A stretch of DNA of 64,000 bases from Rhizobium sp. BK418. Its GTDB lineage: Bacteria > Pseudomonadota > Alphaproteobacteria > Rhizobiales > Rhizobiaceae. Positions 32,387 to 41,037 of this stretch are shown in pieces. Made by a program: the position numbers and the translations under genes. The notes below the pieces were generated by a model. That model was given only the letters and a program-made list of their open reading frames with translations, was not told the origin of the DNA and did no database searches. Positions within the stretch are counted from its first letter, which is position 1, and each line of letters begins with the position of its first letter. The stretch is taken from positions 682,001-746,000 of the forward strand of contig NZ_SLZK01000003.1 of the NCBI RefSeq assembly GCF_004341105.1, written 5' to 3'.

Positions 32387-33232
32387 TCAGAGCATCTCCA
32401 GCGGCGTTTTCTTTGCCGGCGGCGGGAAGACCTCGTCGAGGGCTTCCCAATCCTCGTCGGTAATGTCGAGTGAGACGCAGCCGCGGTTCTCGCGGGCGCG
32501 TTCGATGTTCGACGTCTTGGGGATGACGAAGACACCTTCGCGTTCGAGCAGGAAGGCAAGCGCCAGCTGCGCCGGTGTGGCCTGATAGGCCTTTGCCATG
32601 TGGATCAGGTCGGGATGGTGCAGGACCCGGCCCTGTTCGATGGGCGAATAGGCCATGATCGGGATGTTGCGGCTCTGGCACCAGGGCAGGAGATCATATT
32701 CGATGCCGCGGCGGGAAATATTGTAGAGAACCTGATTGGCGGCGACATTCTGCCCGCCAGGCACGGAAAGCAGTTCTTGCATGTCGTCGACATCGAAATT
32801 GGAGACGCCCCAGGCGCGGATCTTGCCGGCGGCCTTGAGCTGCTCGAAGGCCCCGACCGTCTCGGCGAGCGGATAGTTGCCGCGCCAATGAAGGAGATAG
32901 AGATCGATGTGGTCGGTGCCGAGGCGCTCGAGACTGCCTTCGCAGGCTGCGATCGTACCCTTGCGGCTGGCATTCCAGGGATAGACCTTGCTGACGATGA
33001 AGGTCTCGTCGCGGCGCCCTTTGATCGCTCGACCGACGATTTCTTCGGCACCGCCGTCTCCATACATTTCGGCGGTATCGATCATCGTCATGCCGAGATC
33101 GAGGCCGGCCTGGAGGGCGGCGATCTCTTGGCTCGCATGGCCGGCATCCTCGCCCATGCCCCAGGTGCCCTGGCCGAGCGCGGGGACTTCGGTGCCATTG
33201 CGGAAGGTGATGATGGGGATCGGATCGTCCAT
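32387..33232 (-). CDS. Aldo/keto reductase
   Basis: A 281-residue NADPH-dependent aldo/keto reductase similar to the DkgB/YeaE-type group. The tetrad is Asp52 and Tyr57 ([10 protein letters not shown]), Lys82 (IVSKVYPW) and His115 (LYLLHWRG). [16 protein letters not shown] is the C-terminal cofactor motif. The ATG at 33232 is the family start; the open frame continues upstream antisense to the LysE gene but is not coding. Convergent with ilvH and divergent from the LysE transporter. Substrate unknown. Confidence 0.9.
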   Translation of the reverse strand: MDDPIPIITFRNGTEVPALGQGTWGMGEDAGHASQEIAALQAGLDLGMTMIDTAEMYGDGGAEEIVGRAIKGRRDETFIVSKVYPWNASRKGTIAACEGSLERLGTDHIDLYLLHWRGNYPLAETVGAFEQLKAAGKIRAWGVSNFDVDDMQELLSVPGGQNVAANQVLYNISRRGIEYDLLPWCQSRNIPIMAYSPIEQGRVLHHPDLIHMAKAYQATPAQLALAFLLEREGVFVIPKTSNIERARENRGCVSLDITDEDWEALDEVFPPPAKKTPLEML

Positions 33233-33383
33233 GGCAGTTCTGGTCCTTTGCGTGCTCCGCAGACTATCAGGTAATCCTGTCACCATGACAATCATGTTAT
33301 GGCGGCGGCAGTTTAGGGCAATTATGCTGACCCAATTCCAATGAGCCGCAACATCATCAATACAGTCAGTCTGGGGAGGTTTC

Positions 33384-33977
33384 ATGCCGCTGGATACGTT
33401 TCTGGCACTGCTGCTCTTTGCCTTCACGACTTCGATCACGCCGGGGCCGAACAATATGATGCTGTTTGCGTCGGGCGTGAATTTCGGTTTCCGCCGCACG
33501 ATCCCGCATATGATCGGCATCGGGGCGGGGTTCCTGTCGCTGCTGCTCGGCGTCGGGCTCGGGCTGGGCGCGCTGTTGCACACGATGCCGGCGGTCTATA
33601 CGGCGCTGAAATTCGCGGGTGGGGCCTATCTCGTCTGGATCGCGTGGAAGATTGCGAGTTCGCGGTCGCTCAGCGAAGGAAAGAGCGGCGTGAAGCCCAT
33701 GTCGTTTCTCGGCGCTGCCGCTTTCCAATGGGTCAATCCGAAGGCCTGGGTGATGGCGATCACGGCCATGGCGACCTATACCAATCCGCAGCTCTATATG
33801 ATCAGTGTGCTGCTGGTCGGACTTGCCTTTGCGGCGGTCAATGTTCCCTCGGTTTCCACCTGGGCAGGCTTCGGTTCGGCTCTCAGGGAATGGCTGTCCG
33901 ACCCGGTGCGCCTAAAATGGTTCAACATCACCATGGCGCTGCTGCTCGTTCTCAGCCTCTGGCCGATGCTAAAATAA
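33384..33977 (+). CDS. LysE/RhtB-family amino acid exporter
   Basis: A 197-residue inner-membrane exporter with six predicted helices. The N-terminal [33 protein letters not shown] motif (read in part) is the LysE/RhtB signature, with [14 protein letters not shown] in the second half. These proteins export amino acids or analogues by proton antiport. GGGGAGG just before the ATG is a strong ribosome site. The last codons overlap the end of the convergent DUF2269 gene by nine bases. Confidence 0.9.
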   Translation: MPLDTFLALLLFAFTTSITPGPNNMMLFASGVNFGFRRTIPHMIGIGAGFLSLLLGVGLGLGALLHTMPAVYTALKFAGGAYLVWIAWKIASSRSLSEGKSGVKPMSFLGAAAFQWVNPKAWVMAITAMATYTNPQLYMISVLLVGLAFAAVNVPSVSTWAGFGSALREWLSDPVRLKWFNITMALLLVLSLWPMLK

Positions 33978-34439
33978 TGTCGGCTTTGTGAGCATCAGCC
34001 AAAGAATGCCAAGGACTGAGAAGAAAGCCGGGAAGCCGAAGGCGAACCAGACACGGTAGAGGCTGAAATAGGCCGGCGGCAGGCCTGTACCCGAAGCGGC
34101 AGCGGCGCGCGCCAGATTGCGAAGCCGGATCTGGATCGAAACGACCGGCAGCCAGAAAATGCCAGTCACCACATAGAGCACCAGCGATAGCGCAATCCAG
34201 CTTTCCCTCAGTTCCCAGCCGATGATCCTGGCAAGCAGATAGCCTGTCACCGGCTGGAGAATAGCTGCTGTGGCGGTGAAGATCGTATCGGCGATGACGA
34301 CCGTGCCGGCGACATGAGCAATCAGCACGGGATTGCCGGTTCGGTGCGCCATGACCATGAAGAAGGCGATGCCGGCGCCGGTGCCGAAGAGCACGGTCGC
34401 GCCGACCACATGAGCAAGTAATAGCAATTCGGCGAGCAT
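33969..34439 (-). CDS. DUF2269-family membrane protein
   Basis: A 156-residue membrane protein with four helices, matching DUF2269 (LLAHVVGATVLFGTGAGIAFFMV and IVRTADTIFTATAAI-like segments). Function unknown. Its ATG overlaps the stop codon of the upstream SDR-DoxX gene (TGATG at 34442-34438), so translation is probably coupled. The products may form one membrane system. Confidence 0.8.
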   Translation of the reverse strand: MLAELLLLAHVVGATVLFGTGAGIAFFMVMAHRTGNPVLIAHVAGTVVIADTIFTATAAILQPVTGYLLARIIGWELRESWIALSLVLYVVTGIFWLPVVSIQIRLRNLARAAAASGTGLPPAYFSLYRVWFAFGFPAFFSVLGILWLMLTKPTLF

Positions 34440-35719
34440 CAGCGTTCATCCAGAATCGCAAGGGCGGCGAGTGTCAGAAGCAGCGACGGTAGCACCTTGA
34501 CGAATGGACCGAGCGGATCGAGCCAGAGGGCGGGCTCCAGGATTGTGCCACCCGCTAGATAGGCGAGCGAGACGGCAATCATGCCGACGAGGGCGCGGCG
34601 GGCGAAGGGCCGGAAAAGCACAGAGGCGCCGAGCGCTATATCGATCAGGCAGGTTGTCATTGTCAGTGTCATGGCCGCGCCCGCGGGCATGAAGGGCAGG
34701 AAATGGGCGCTTGCCCGGCCCGGAGCGAGAAGTGGGATCAGGCCTGACAGGAGCCAGAAGAGCGACAGGCCAGCGATAACGGGCGCCTTCAAGAGATAGA
34801 GGCGAGCGAACCACAGATCCTGAACGCCGGAGGGATTGGCCGCGAGCGTTGCGGCGGCTGAAAGGATCGGGAGGCCTGATGGCGTCGAGCTGTTCATGCT
34901 GACCCCTTCGGACATGATGGTCATGGCAGTGGAGCGCAGCGGAGAGCGCCAGCCGAGATGGCCGGCGATATCGGCAAGCCATGTGACCGGCCTTGCCAGG
35001 ACAGGGGGAATGGGCAAGACCGGAGCATCGGGCAAGCCGAGCCAGGCGCGGTGCAATCTGACGAGGCTCGCGAGCGTGTGCCGTTCCTCGGCCGCCAGTT
35101 CGATATCGCTGCCGGAGGGGAGTGAGCCTGAGATTGCGGCCGAGACGGCGGCGGCGACATCTTCAGCGGCGACGGTCTCGATCGAGCTGTCGGCGTGGAT
35201 GAGCGGCAGGACGAAGGGAAAGGCTGAGAGTGCGCGCAACAGCGCCGTGCCGCCATGGGCATTGCGGCCGAGGACGAGAGAGGGGCGCAAGATCACGTAA
35301 GGCAAGCCCGACGATGCAAGTGCGGTATCGGCGGCGCGTTTGGTGGCGAGGAAGGGGAGATGGCTGCCGGCGCCGTCCGTTCGAGCGGAGATCTGGACGA
35401 TGAGTATCGAGGAAGGTTTTGCTGCGGCGTGGAGGGCGAGCATAGCCTCGGTTTGCGTTGCCGAGAGATCGTCCGAGAGGCCATCTTGAAGTGCGCCGGC
35501 GCAGTTGACGACGGCGTGCTGGCCTTTGAGGATATCGCGCCAGTCATCAGGTCGGGTCATCTGGGAGAGATCGGCGCGGCGCCATTGGATTGCTGGTTGC
35601 TTGATTGCGGCACGGGCGGCGTTGCGTCCAAGGCCGGTGACGACGTGGCCTTCGACGGCGAGACGCGCCGCGATGACGGAACCGATAAAACCTGTAGCGC
35701 CAAGAATCAGGATGTTCAT
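34439..35719 (-). CDS. NAD(P)-binding SDR fused to a DoxX-like membrane domain
   Basis: A 426-residue two-domain protein. Residues 1-210 are an extended short-chain dehydrogenase/NmrA-like domain with Rossmann motif ILILGATGFIGSVIAARL. Residues about 295-426 are four hydrophobic helices resembling DoxX-like proteins (LKAPVIAGLSLFWLLSGLIPL and MTTCLIDIALGASVLFRPF). Between them is a linker with MSEGVSMNSSTPSG. The fusion tethers a nucleotide-binding domain to the membrane; such proteins exist in many proteobacteria, with no proven reaction. It overlaps and is presumably coupled to the DUF2269 gene. Confidence 0.83.
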   Translation of the reverse strand: MNILILGATGFIGSVIAARLAVEGHVVTGLGRNAARAAIKQPAIQWRRADLSQMTRPDDWRDILKGQHAVVNCAGALQDGLSDDLSATQTEAMLALHAAAKPSSILIVQISARTDGAGSHLPFLATKRAADTALASSGLPYVILRPSLVLGRNAHGGTALLRALSAFPFVLPLIHADSSIETVAAEDVAAAVSAAISGSLPSGSDIELAAEERHTLASLVRLHRAWLGLPDAPVLPIPPVLARPVTWLADIAGHLGWRSPLRSTAMTIMSEGVSMNSSTPSGLPILSAAATLAANPSGVQDLWFARLYLLKAPVIAGLSLFWLLSGLIPLLAPGRASAHFLPFMPAGAAMTLTMTTCLIDIALGASVLFRPFARRALVGMIAVSLAYLAGGTILEPALWLDPLGPFVKVLPSLLLTLAALAILDER

Positions 35720-35875
35720 GGGTCGAGCCTAGCGCAGAATGCTTAAGGGCTTGGCGGCTTTCTGACATATGTTTAAAACTGTTGCCGACGCTTCGAGCCA
35801 CTAACCGGAGTTGAGCCACTGGCCTCAACCCGTCCTTCGGACCCGCGCCGGGGAGAAGGGGAGGAGGACATTAGT

Positions 35876-36553
35876 TTGCACGACCACGACGACGATCATC
35901 ACCACGATCACGACGACGACGATCATCACCACGATCACGGCCATAGCCACGATCACCACCACGACAACCACTATTCCGACATGCAGGCGCGCGTCAAAGC
36001 GCTGGAAACGCTGCTGACGGAAAAGGGGCTGATCGACCCGGCGGCGATCGATGCGATCGTCGAGACCTATGAGACGAAGGTCGGGCCGCGCAACGGCGCG
36101 CGTGTCGTCGCCAAGGCCTGGAGCGATCCGGACTTCGCCGAATGGCTGAAGCGGGATGCGACGGAGGCAATCGCCAGTCTTGGCTATACGGGCCGACAGG
36201 GCGAGCATATGCGCGCCGTCTTCAATACGCCCGAAACGCATAATCTCATCGTCTGCACACTTTGCTCCTGCTATCCGTGGTCGGTGCTCGGTCTGCCGCC
36301 GGTCTGGTACAAGGCGCCGGCTTATCGCTCGCGCGCCGTCATTGATCCGCGCGGCGTGCTTGCCGAATTCGGGCTGACGCTGCCGGAAGGCAAGAAGGTG
36401 CGCGTGTGGGATTCGACGGCGGAGCTTCGCTATCTCGTCATTCCGGAGCGGCCCGAGGGCACTGAAGGCCTGGATGAGGAGGCGCTTGCCGATCTCGTCA
36501 GCCGCGACGCGATGATCGGCACGGCAATTGCCGGCACAAAGGTGCCGACGTGA
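35876..36553 (+). CDS. nthA: Nitrile hydratase alpha subunit, cobalt type
   Basis: A 225-residue subunit of nitrile hydratase, which hydrates nitriles to amides. The metal-binding motif VCTLCSCY places ligands at Cys127, Cys130, Ser131 and Cys132; Thr at the second motif position indicates a cobalt rather than iron enzyme. The N-terminus is extraordinary: 16 His among residues 2-32, alternating with Asp, before the usual start near [14 protein letters not shown]. The TTG at 35876 is preceded by GAGGAGGA with about seven bases spacing. nthB overlaps its stop codon and the activator gene follows. Confidence 0.95.
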   Translation: MHDHDDDHHHDHDDDDHHHDHGHSHDHHHDNHYSDMQARVKALETLLTEKGLIDPAAIDAIVETYETKVGPRNGARVVAKAWSDPDFAEWLKRDATEAIASLGYTGRQGEHMRAVFNTPETHNLIVCTLCSCYPWSVLGLPPVWYKAPAYRSRAVIDPRGVLAEFGLTLPEGKKVRVWDSTAELRYLVIPERPEGTEGLDEEALADLVSRDAMIGTAIAGTKVPT

Positions 36554-37209
36554 ACGGGCCGCACGATCTCGGGGGACAGATGGGTTTCGGCCCAGTCGCG
36601 CCTGAAAGGAACGAGCCCTATTTCCATGCCGAATGGGAAAAGCGGGCGCTCGGAATCACGCTCTCCTGCGGCGCTTTCGGCGCCTGGACGATCGACGAAA
36701 GCCGGCATGCGCGGGAGAACATCCCGCCAGCCGATTACCTTGCGGCAAGCTATTATGAGATCTGGATCCGCGGCATCGACATGCTGCTGGAGCGCCATGG
36801 CTTCGCGACGCACGAAGAGCTGCTCTCCGGCCATAAGCTGCAGGATGGGGCGGTGCCGAAGCGGGTGCTGAAGGCGGAGATGGTGCCCGGCGTGCTTGCC
36901 AAGGGCGGTCCCTGCGACCGGCCGGTCGAGACTGCGCCGCTCTTCGTCGTCGGGGAGACGGTGAAGACGAAGAATTTCAACCTGACCACCCATACGCGGC
37001 TGCCGCGTTATGCGCGCGCCAAGCCCGGCGTCATCGAGGCGGTGCAGGGCTCTTTCGTCTTTCCTGACGATAATGCCCACGGCAAGGGTGAGAATCCGCA
37101 ATGGCTCTATACCGTCGTCCTTGATGGGAGAGAAATATGGGGCGAAGGGGCCGATCCAACGCTGACGGTCTCGATCGATGCGTGGGAGAGCTATCTTGAG
37201 CGTATGTGA
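36550..37209 (+). CDS. nthB: Nitrile hydratase beta subunit
   Basis: A 219-residue beta subunit that pairs with the alpha subunit and supplies two Arg residues contacting the oxidised cysteines. [16 protein letters not shown] is the diagnostic N-terminus and the C-terminal SH3-like domain contains [23 protein letters not shown] (read in part). It starts with GTG overlapping the nthA stop (GTGA), so expression is coupled. Confidence 0.95.
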   Translation: MNGPHDLGGQMGFGPVAPERNEPYFHAEWEKRALGITLSCGAFGAWTIDESRHARENIPPADYLAASYYEIWIRGIDMLLERHGFATHEELLSGHKLQDGAVPKRVLKAEMVPGVLAKGGPCDRPVETAPLFVVGETVKTKNFNLTTHTRLPRYARAKPGVIEAVQGSFVFPDDNAHGKGENPQWLYTVVLDGREIWGEGADPTLTVSIDAWESYLERM

Positions 37210-37567
37210 GGCGCGTTTCCAACTGGCTCAATCGCCCGGTCTGCCGAAGTCACCGAAGGGTGACCCGATCTTTCCGGAACCTTGGGCTGCCGAGGCTTTC
37301 GCCATGACCGTACACCTTCATGAGAAGGGTCTGTTTGCCTGGGGCGAATGGGCGGAAACCCTGTCGAAGGAGTTGCATAAGCCGGGCCGGGCCGAGGATG
37401 GCAGCGACTATTTCGACTGCTGGGTGGCCGCCCTTTCGGATCTGCTCGTCAATCGAGGTGTGGCGGATGCCGCCGTTATTTTCGAGCTGCAGAAGAGCTG
37501 GCAGCGGGCGGCTGAGGCGACGCCGCACGGCAAGCCGATCGAGCTCGCCAACGGTCCGCTGCGCTGA
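37196..37567 (+). CDS. Nitrile hydratase accessory/activator protein
   Basis: A 123-residue protein similar to the beta-subunit N-terminal half (FPEPWAAEAFAMTVHLHEKGLFAWGEWAETLS, read in part). It matches the P14K/NhlE-like nitrile hydratase activators that deliver cobalt by exchanging alpha subunits. The TTG at 37196, inside the last codons of nthB, has GGAGAG six bases upstream and is preferred over an ATG at 37178. Third gene of the nthA-nthB operon. Confidence 0.88.
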   Translation: MSVCEARFQLAQSPGLPKSPKGDPIFPEPWAAEAFAMTVHLHEKGLFAWGEWAETLSKELHKPGRAEDGSDYFDCWVAALSDLLVNRGVADAAVIFELQKSWQRAAEATPHGKPIELANGPLR

Positions 37568-37582
37568 GTCGACCGTGTCCCC

Positions 37583-38368
37583 TCACCAGGACGGGAACTG
37601 CCGGTAACATTCCTCCGCCACCTTGCGCAGCATATCGCGGGAGATTTCACCTGTTACCGCATAGCCGAGTTCGCCATCGATCCAGTAGAAGGTCTCGACA
37701 TCTTTGGCGGAGGCGAAGCGGAAGCTCGTGGTTTTGTTTTCCTTGTTGCGGCCGACGATGACGGTGAGCCGCTCGCCGCCCTGATCCTCATACATGAACA
37801 TGGCGCCGGGCCTGCCATCGACCGGCAGCAGGCGGCCGCCGACGAGGTGGAAGCCGAGGGATTTGAGGTCCGGCACCTTGAGATCGGGGATTGCCAGCCG
37901 CCTGCCGAGCCAGGTGGCGAGATGGGCCTCCTCATTGGCGAAGACTTCGACCGGGTGGCGCACTTCGCTGGCATAGACGAGGAAGGCGGTTTCGGCCTGT
38001 TTCGGCAGCGTTTCAGTTTCGGCAAGCTGCAGCGGCGGACGTTCGAAGAGCGGCGGGATCAACCGGTCGCTGACGGCGCCGAGCGCGAAGAGTGCGACAG
38101 CGGCGGCAGCAAACGCGGAGCGCATCTTCCAGGGGGAGGCCGGCTCTTCCGGTGTCACCAGTTGGAGATCGGTGTCGCGGCTCTTCTCGTAGCTTGCAAA
38201 CAGGGATCTGATGCCGGCATTCTGGATCTGCCAGCCGGCGACCGCGGTAGCTTCATCAGGGTTTTCGGCTAGGTAGGCTTCTACGCGGGCGCGGGCTGCC
38301 TCCGGCAATTGCCCATCGGCGTAAGCGTGCAGGTCCGCTTCGGTCACGGTGGGGTTGGTTTCGTTCAT
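37583..38368 (-). CDS. Transmembrane anti-sigma factor
   Basis: A 261-residue membrane anti-sigma factor. Residues 1-60 form the cytoplasmic anti-sigma domain (VTEADLHAYADGQLPEAARARVEAYL, in part), one transmembrane helix is at about 82-103, and the rest is periplasmic with a conserved FHLVGGRLLPVDGRPGAMFMYED-like region. It should hold the adjacent ECF sigma factor inactive until an envelope signal. No classical Cys zinc motif is visible. The ATG overlaps the sigma stop by four bases. Confidence 0.88.
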   Translation of the reverse strand: MNETNPTVTEADLHAYADGQLPEAARARVEAYLAENPDEATAVAGWQIQNAGIRSLFASYEKSRDTDLQLVTPEEPASPWKMRSAFAAAAVALFALGAVSDRLIPPLFERPPLQLAETETLPKQAETAFLVYASEVRHPVEVFANEEAHLATWLGRRLAIPDLKVPDLKSLGFHLVGGRLLPVDGRPGAMFMYEDQGGERLTVIVGRNKENKTTSFRFASAKDVETFYWIDGELGYAVTGEISRDMLRKVAEECYRQFPSW

Positions 38369-38880
38369 TTCGGTCTCCGAAGCGCAATCACATTATCGGC
38401 TTTCATATGCTCGCTCATGCGCTGGCGGGCGCGCGACAGGCGCGACATGACGGTGCCGATCGGTATTTCCAGCATGGCGGCCACTTCGCCATAGCTATAG
38501 CCCTCGATGACGACGAGCATCAGCACAGAGCGGTGTTCTTCCGACAGGCTGTCGAGCGCCTGTTCCAGACGCAGGCGCTCCAGCGGATCGGCTTGAGCTT
38601 CCGGAACGGCCATCTTTTCGGCGGCATCGAGCTCGACCATCCTGTCGCGGGGGCTTGCGCGGCGGTTATTGCGGTAGAGATTGGTCATCGTCGTCAGCAC
38701 CCAGCCGCGCAGATTGAGGCCGCGCCACTGGCCGCGCCGGGCCAGAACCTTTTCCACGCAATCCTGCAGCAGATCCTCACCTTCGGCATCCGAACGAGTG
38801 AGACTGCGGGAATAGCGGCGGAGCGAGGGAAGGAGGGCCAGGATCTGGCCCTCGAACGTATCGGGTGGAGGCGTCTTCAC
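38365..38880 (-). CDS. ECF-family RNA polymerase sigma factor
   Basis: A 171-residue extracytoplasmic-function sigma factor. Region 2 is about 20-85 (DAEGEDLLQDCVEKVLARRGQW and LNLRGWVLTTMTNLYRNNRR) and region 4 about 110-160 (LSEEHRSVLMLVVIEGYSYGEVAAMLEIPIGTVMSRLSRARQ, in part). It lies in an operon with an upstream secreted protein and a downstream anti-sigma factor whose start overlaps its stop. The inducing signal is unknown. Confidence 0.93.
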   Translation of the reverse strand: MKTPPPDTFEGQILALLPSLRRYSRSLTRSDAEGEDLLQDCVEKVLARRGQWRGLNLRGWVLTTMTNLYRNNRRASPRDRMVELDAAEKMAVPEAQADPLERLRLEQALDSLSEEHRSVLMLVVIEGYSYGEVAAMLEIPIGTVMSRLSRARQRMSEHMKADNVIALRRPK

Positions 38881-38890
38881 GCTTGCCTCA

Positions 38891-39271
38891 TCAGGGCTTT
38901 GCGACCTCCCATGAACCGCCGACGCCGTCGCCGGTGGTGTCGCCGGACTTGGTGTCCTTTACCCAGTAATAGAGCGGCATGCCGTCCTTTGCCCACTGCT
39001 TCTTTCCATCCTTGCGTTCGACGAGCGAGTATGCACCTTCGGCCTTGGCGTCGCTAGGGGCGAGGAAGGGCGGCCAATTGGTGGCGCACTTGTCGTAGCA
39101 ATTCGAGACGCCCTTTTCGTCTTTCTTGTAGGTATAGAGCGTCATGCCCTTTTCGCCGGCAAGAACCTTGCCCTTGGCCGTTTCGACGGTGGTAACGGCA
39201 GGCGCGGCGAAGGCTGCAGTGGCGGTGGCAGCAACAACTGCCAGCACGGACAGGAATTTCACGGACTTCAT
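38891..39271 (-). CDS. Secreted COG4315-type repeat protein
   Basis: A 126-residue secreted protein with signal peptide (VKFLSVLAVVAATATAAFAAP). It matches the "secreted repeat of unknown function" family: two copies of a Gly-Met-x-Leu-Tyr-x-Tyr motif (KGMTLYTYKKD and DGMPLYYWVKD) plus CYDKCATNWPPF with a Cys pair. Function unknown. It is first in the operon with the ECF sigma (ten bases downstream) and the anti-sigma factor, so it may be an effector or the sensed factor of that circuit. GAGGAGAGAG precedes the ATG. Confidence 0.88.
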   Translation of the reverse strand: MKSVKFLSVLAVVAATATAAFAAPAVTTVETAKGKVLAGEKGMTLYTYKKDEKGVSNCYDKCATNWPPFLAPSDAKAEGAYSLVERKDGKKQWAKDGMPLYYWVKDTKSGDTTGDGVGGSWEVAKP

Positions 39272-39318
39272 GGTCTCTCTCCTCGGTTAGGCACGCATTT
39301 TTGCGATACCGGACATGA

Positions 39319-39345
39319 GACACGGCAGCCGTTTGTTTTATTCCC
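39319..39345 (-). promoter_or_regulatory. Candidate ECF promoter of the sigma operon
   Basis: On the minus strand GGGAATAAA (39345-39337) and CGTGTC (39324-39319) are separated by 12 bases, about 50 bp upstream of the first operon gene. The pattern resembles ECF-type promoters and would give autoregulation. No consensus for this sigma group was checked. Confidence 0.4.
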
Positions 39346-39598
39346 GTTTCCTTTGACCATTCTCAGCTTCCGGCGAAACCCTATAGCAACGCGGCCTTCG
39401 GGTGTCGTCATGACGGGCGGCATCGAGCGAGTCGTGGCGGAGTGGTTTCGATGACGCTTCGAAGGCTAGGCAGAGCCTCGGAATATGCTAGTGTCTCGCG
39501 GCCTGCGTGACTGGCGAGACAGATGGAGAACCATCGCGAAGCGCAGGCTGCCGATGCCGCTCGCCTGGGCACAAAATGAACCCCGATACCCGTGTGCC

Positions 39599-40900
39599 AT
39601 GCCCATGCAAAACCAGAATCCCCGCCTTATCGAAGCCCTTTCGCAGCTTGATCAGCTCACCAACTGGGAACAGCGTCCGCGCGGCGAAATGCGCGTGGGG
39701 CTGGAGCCGATTCTCGATCTTTCCGCCCGTCTCGGCAATCCACATCGGGCCTTTCGCTCGATCCATGTTGCGGGCACCAAGGGCAAGAGCTCGACCTCCG
39801 CACTGCTCGAAGCGGGTCTGCGCCATGCCGGCATTTCCGTCGGGCGTTATGCTTCGCCGCATGTGGAGCACATTTCCGAGCGTGTCAGCATCAACGGCCG
39901 GCCCGTCGAGGAGGCTGCACTGGCCGAGGCGCTCTTCCTGGCGCTCGATGCCTTGCGCGCCGCAAGGACGGAGGGGTCAGCGGCGGAGGCTGCGACATGG
40001 TTCGACATGCTGACGGCGGCCGGCTTCCTGATCTTCCGGGACGCGGGCTTACAATGGGCCGTGGTCGAGACGGGTCTCGGCGGGCGGCTGGATTCCACCA
40101 ATATCGTTGCGAGCGACGTTTCCATCATCACGAATATCGGCCTGGAACATACGGAGATATTGGGCAAGACGCGGGCTGCCATCGCCTTCGAAAAGGCCGG
40201 CATCATCAAGCCACATTCGACCGTTGTGACACCGCTTGAGGCCGACGACGAGGCGGGCGCGGTCATTGCCAAGCGCGCTGCGGAAATCGAAGCGCGGCTT
40301 GTCCGACCGGATTTTTCCGGGCTGAAAACGATTGCCGAGCGCAACGTCGCGGTTGCGGGTGCCGCACTCGACGTGCTCCGCGAACTCGGTGTCGAAGGGC
40401 AGGACGGCCGGAAGGTTGGAGGATGGCTGATCGACAGGGCAGCCGAGCAGGAATCGCAATTGCCGGGACGGCTGGAGCGCTTCGTCGTGCCCGTCGCGGG
40501 CAGGGGCGTTTCCGTCGCGCTCGATGGGGCGCATGTGCCCTTCAACCTCGAAGCCGTACTCGACGATCTCTCCGGCATGGATGGGTTTGCCGGACCGGGC
40601 ATCGCGGTCGTTGCGATTGCGGCGGATAAGGATGCGGCTGGGCTCCTCGAGGTGATGGGCCGTTACGGTGTTTCGCCGATCTTCACCTCGGTTTCGGACC
40701 GTTTCCGCTCGCCTGCCGAATTGCGGAAGCTTGCCGATACGATCGGTCTTTCCTGCGACGTGATCGAAGATCCGCAGAAAGCTTATGAGAAAGCGCTCGA
40801 GCGGGCTGCCGCCGCCGGCGCCTGGGTGATCCTAACGGGTTCGCTTTATCTCGTCGGGTTGTTGCGCGAGCGGATCATCAGAGAAGCCGCCAAAGGCTAG
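39599..40900 (+). CDS. folC: FolC-like folylpolyglutamate synthase (Mur ligase family)
   Basis: A 433-residue ATP-dependent ligase of the FolC/Mur family that would add glutamate to dihydropteroate or folates. The P-loop is HVAGTKGKSSTSALLEA; later motifs are WAVVETGLGGRLDSTN, TNIGLEHTEILGKT and VALDGAHVPFNLEAVLDDL, as in FolC. The start is uncertain: ATGs at 39599 or 39605 fit the family, while an upstream ATG at 39485 adds 38 residues. It is not next to accD, the usual rhizobial folC neighbour, so it may be a second paralogue. Confidence 0.87.
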   Translation: MPMQNQNPRLIEALSQLDQLTNWEQRPRGEMRVGLEPILDLSARLGNPHRAFRSIHVAGTKGKSSTSALLEAGLRHAGISVGRYASPHVEHISERVSINGRPVEEAALAEALFLALDALRAARTEGSAAEAATWFDMLTAAGFLIFRDAGLQWAVVETGLGGRLDSTNIVASDVSIITNIGLEHTEILGKTRAAIAFEKAGIIKPHSTVVTPLEADDEAGAVIAKRAAEIEARLVRPDFSGLKTIAERNVAVAGAALDVLRELGVEGQDGRKVGGWLIDRAAEQESQLPGRLERFVVPVAGRGVSVALDGAHVPFNLEAVLDDLSGMDGFAGPGIAVVAIAADKDAAGLLEVMGRYGVSPIFTSVSDRFRSPAELRKLADTIGLSCDVIEDPQKAYEKALERAAAAGAWVILTGSLYLVGLLRERIIREAAKG

Positions 40901-40969
40901 CTCAACGAAATCGAAGGGATTGCTATCCTTCATTCAGATCTCACGGAAGAGTGAAGCCCTGGTTCGTTT

Positions 40970-40995
40970 CAATTTAATTGCGCACAATTAAATTG
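40970..40995. promoter_or_regulatory. OhrR/MarR-like operator upstream of the alpha/beta hydrolase
   Basis: Perfect 11-bp inverted arms CAATTTAATTG (40970-40980) and CAATTAAATTG (40985-40995) surround CGCA. AT-rich inverted repeats of this form are typical of OhrR and related MarR regulators of organic peroxide responses. It sits 42 bp upstream of the start codon, where it could overlap a promoter. No ohrR-like gene is adjacent. Confidence 0.65.
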
Positions 40996-41037
40996 TGTAT
41001 TATTGAACTCGCCATTGGTAATCGAAAGGAACACAAC

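Noticed and set aside
33233..33583. N-terminal extension of the aldo/keto reductase antisense to the LysE gene
   Set aside because: Family homologues begin at the ATG at 33232, and the extension is low-complexity antisense sequence.
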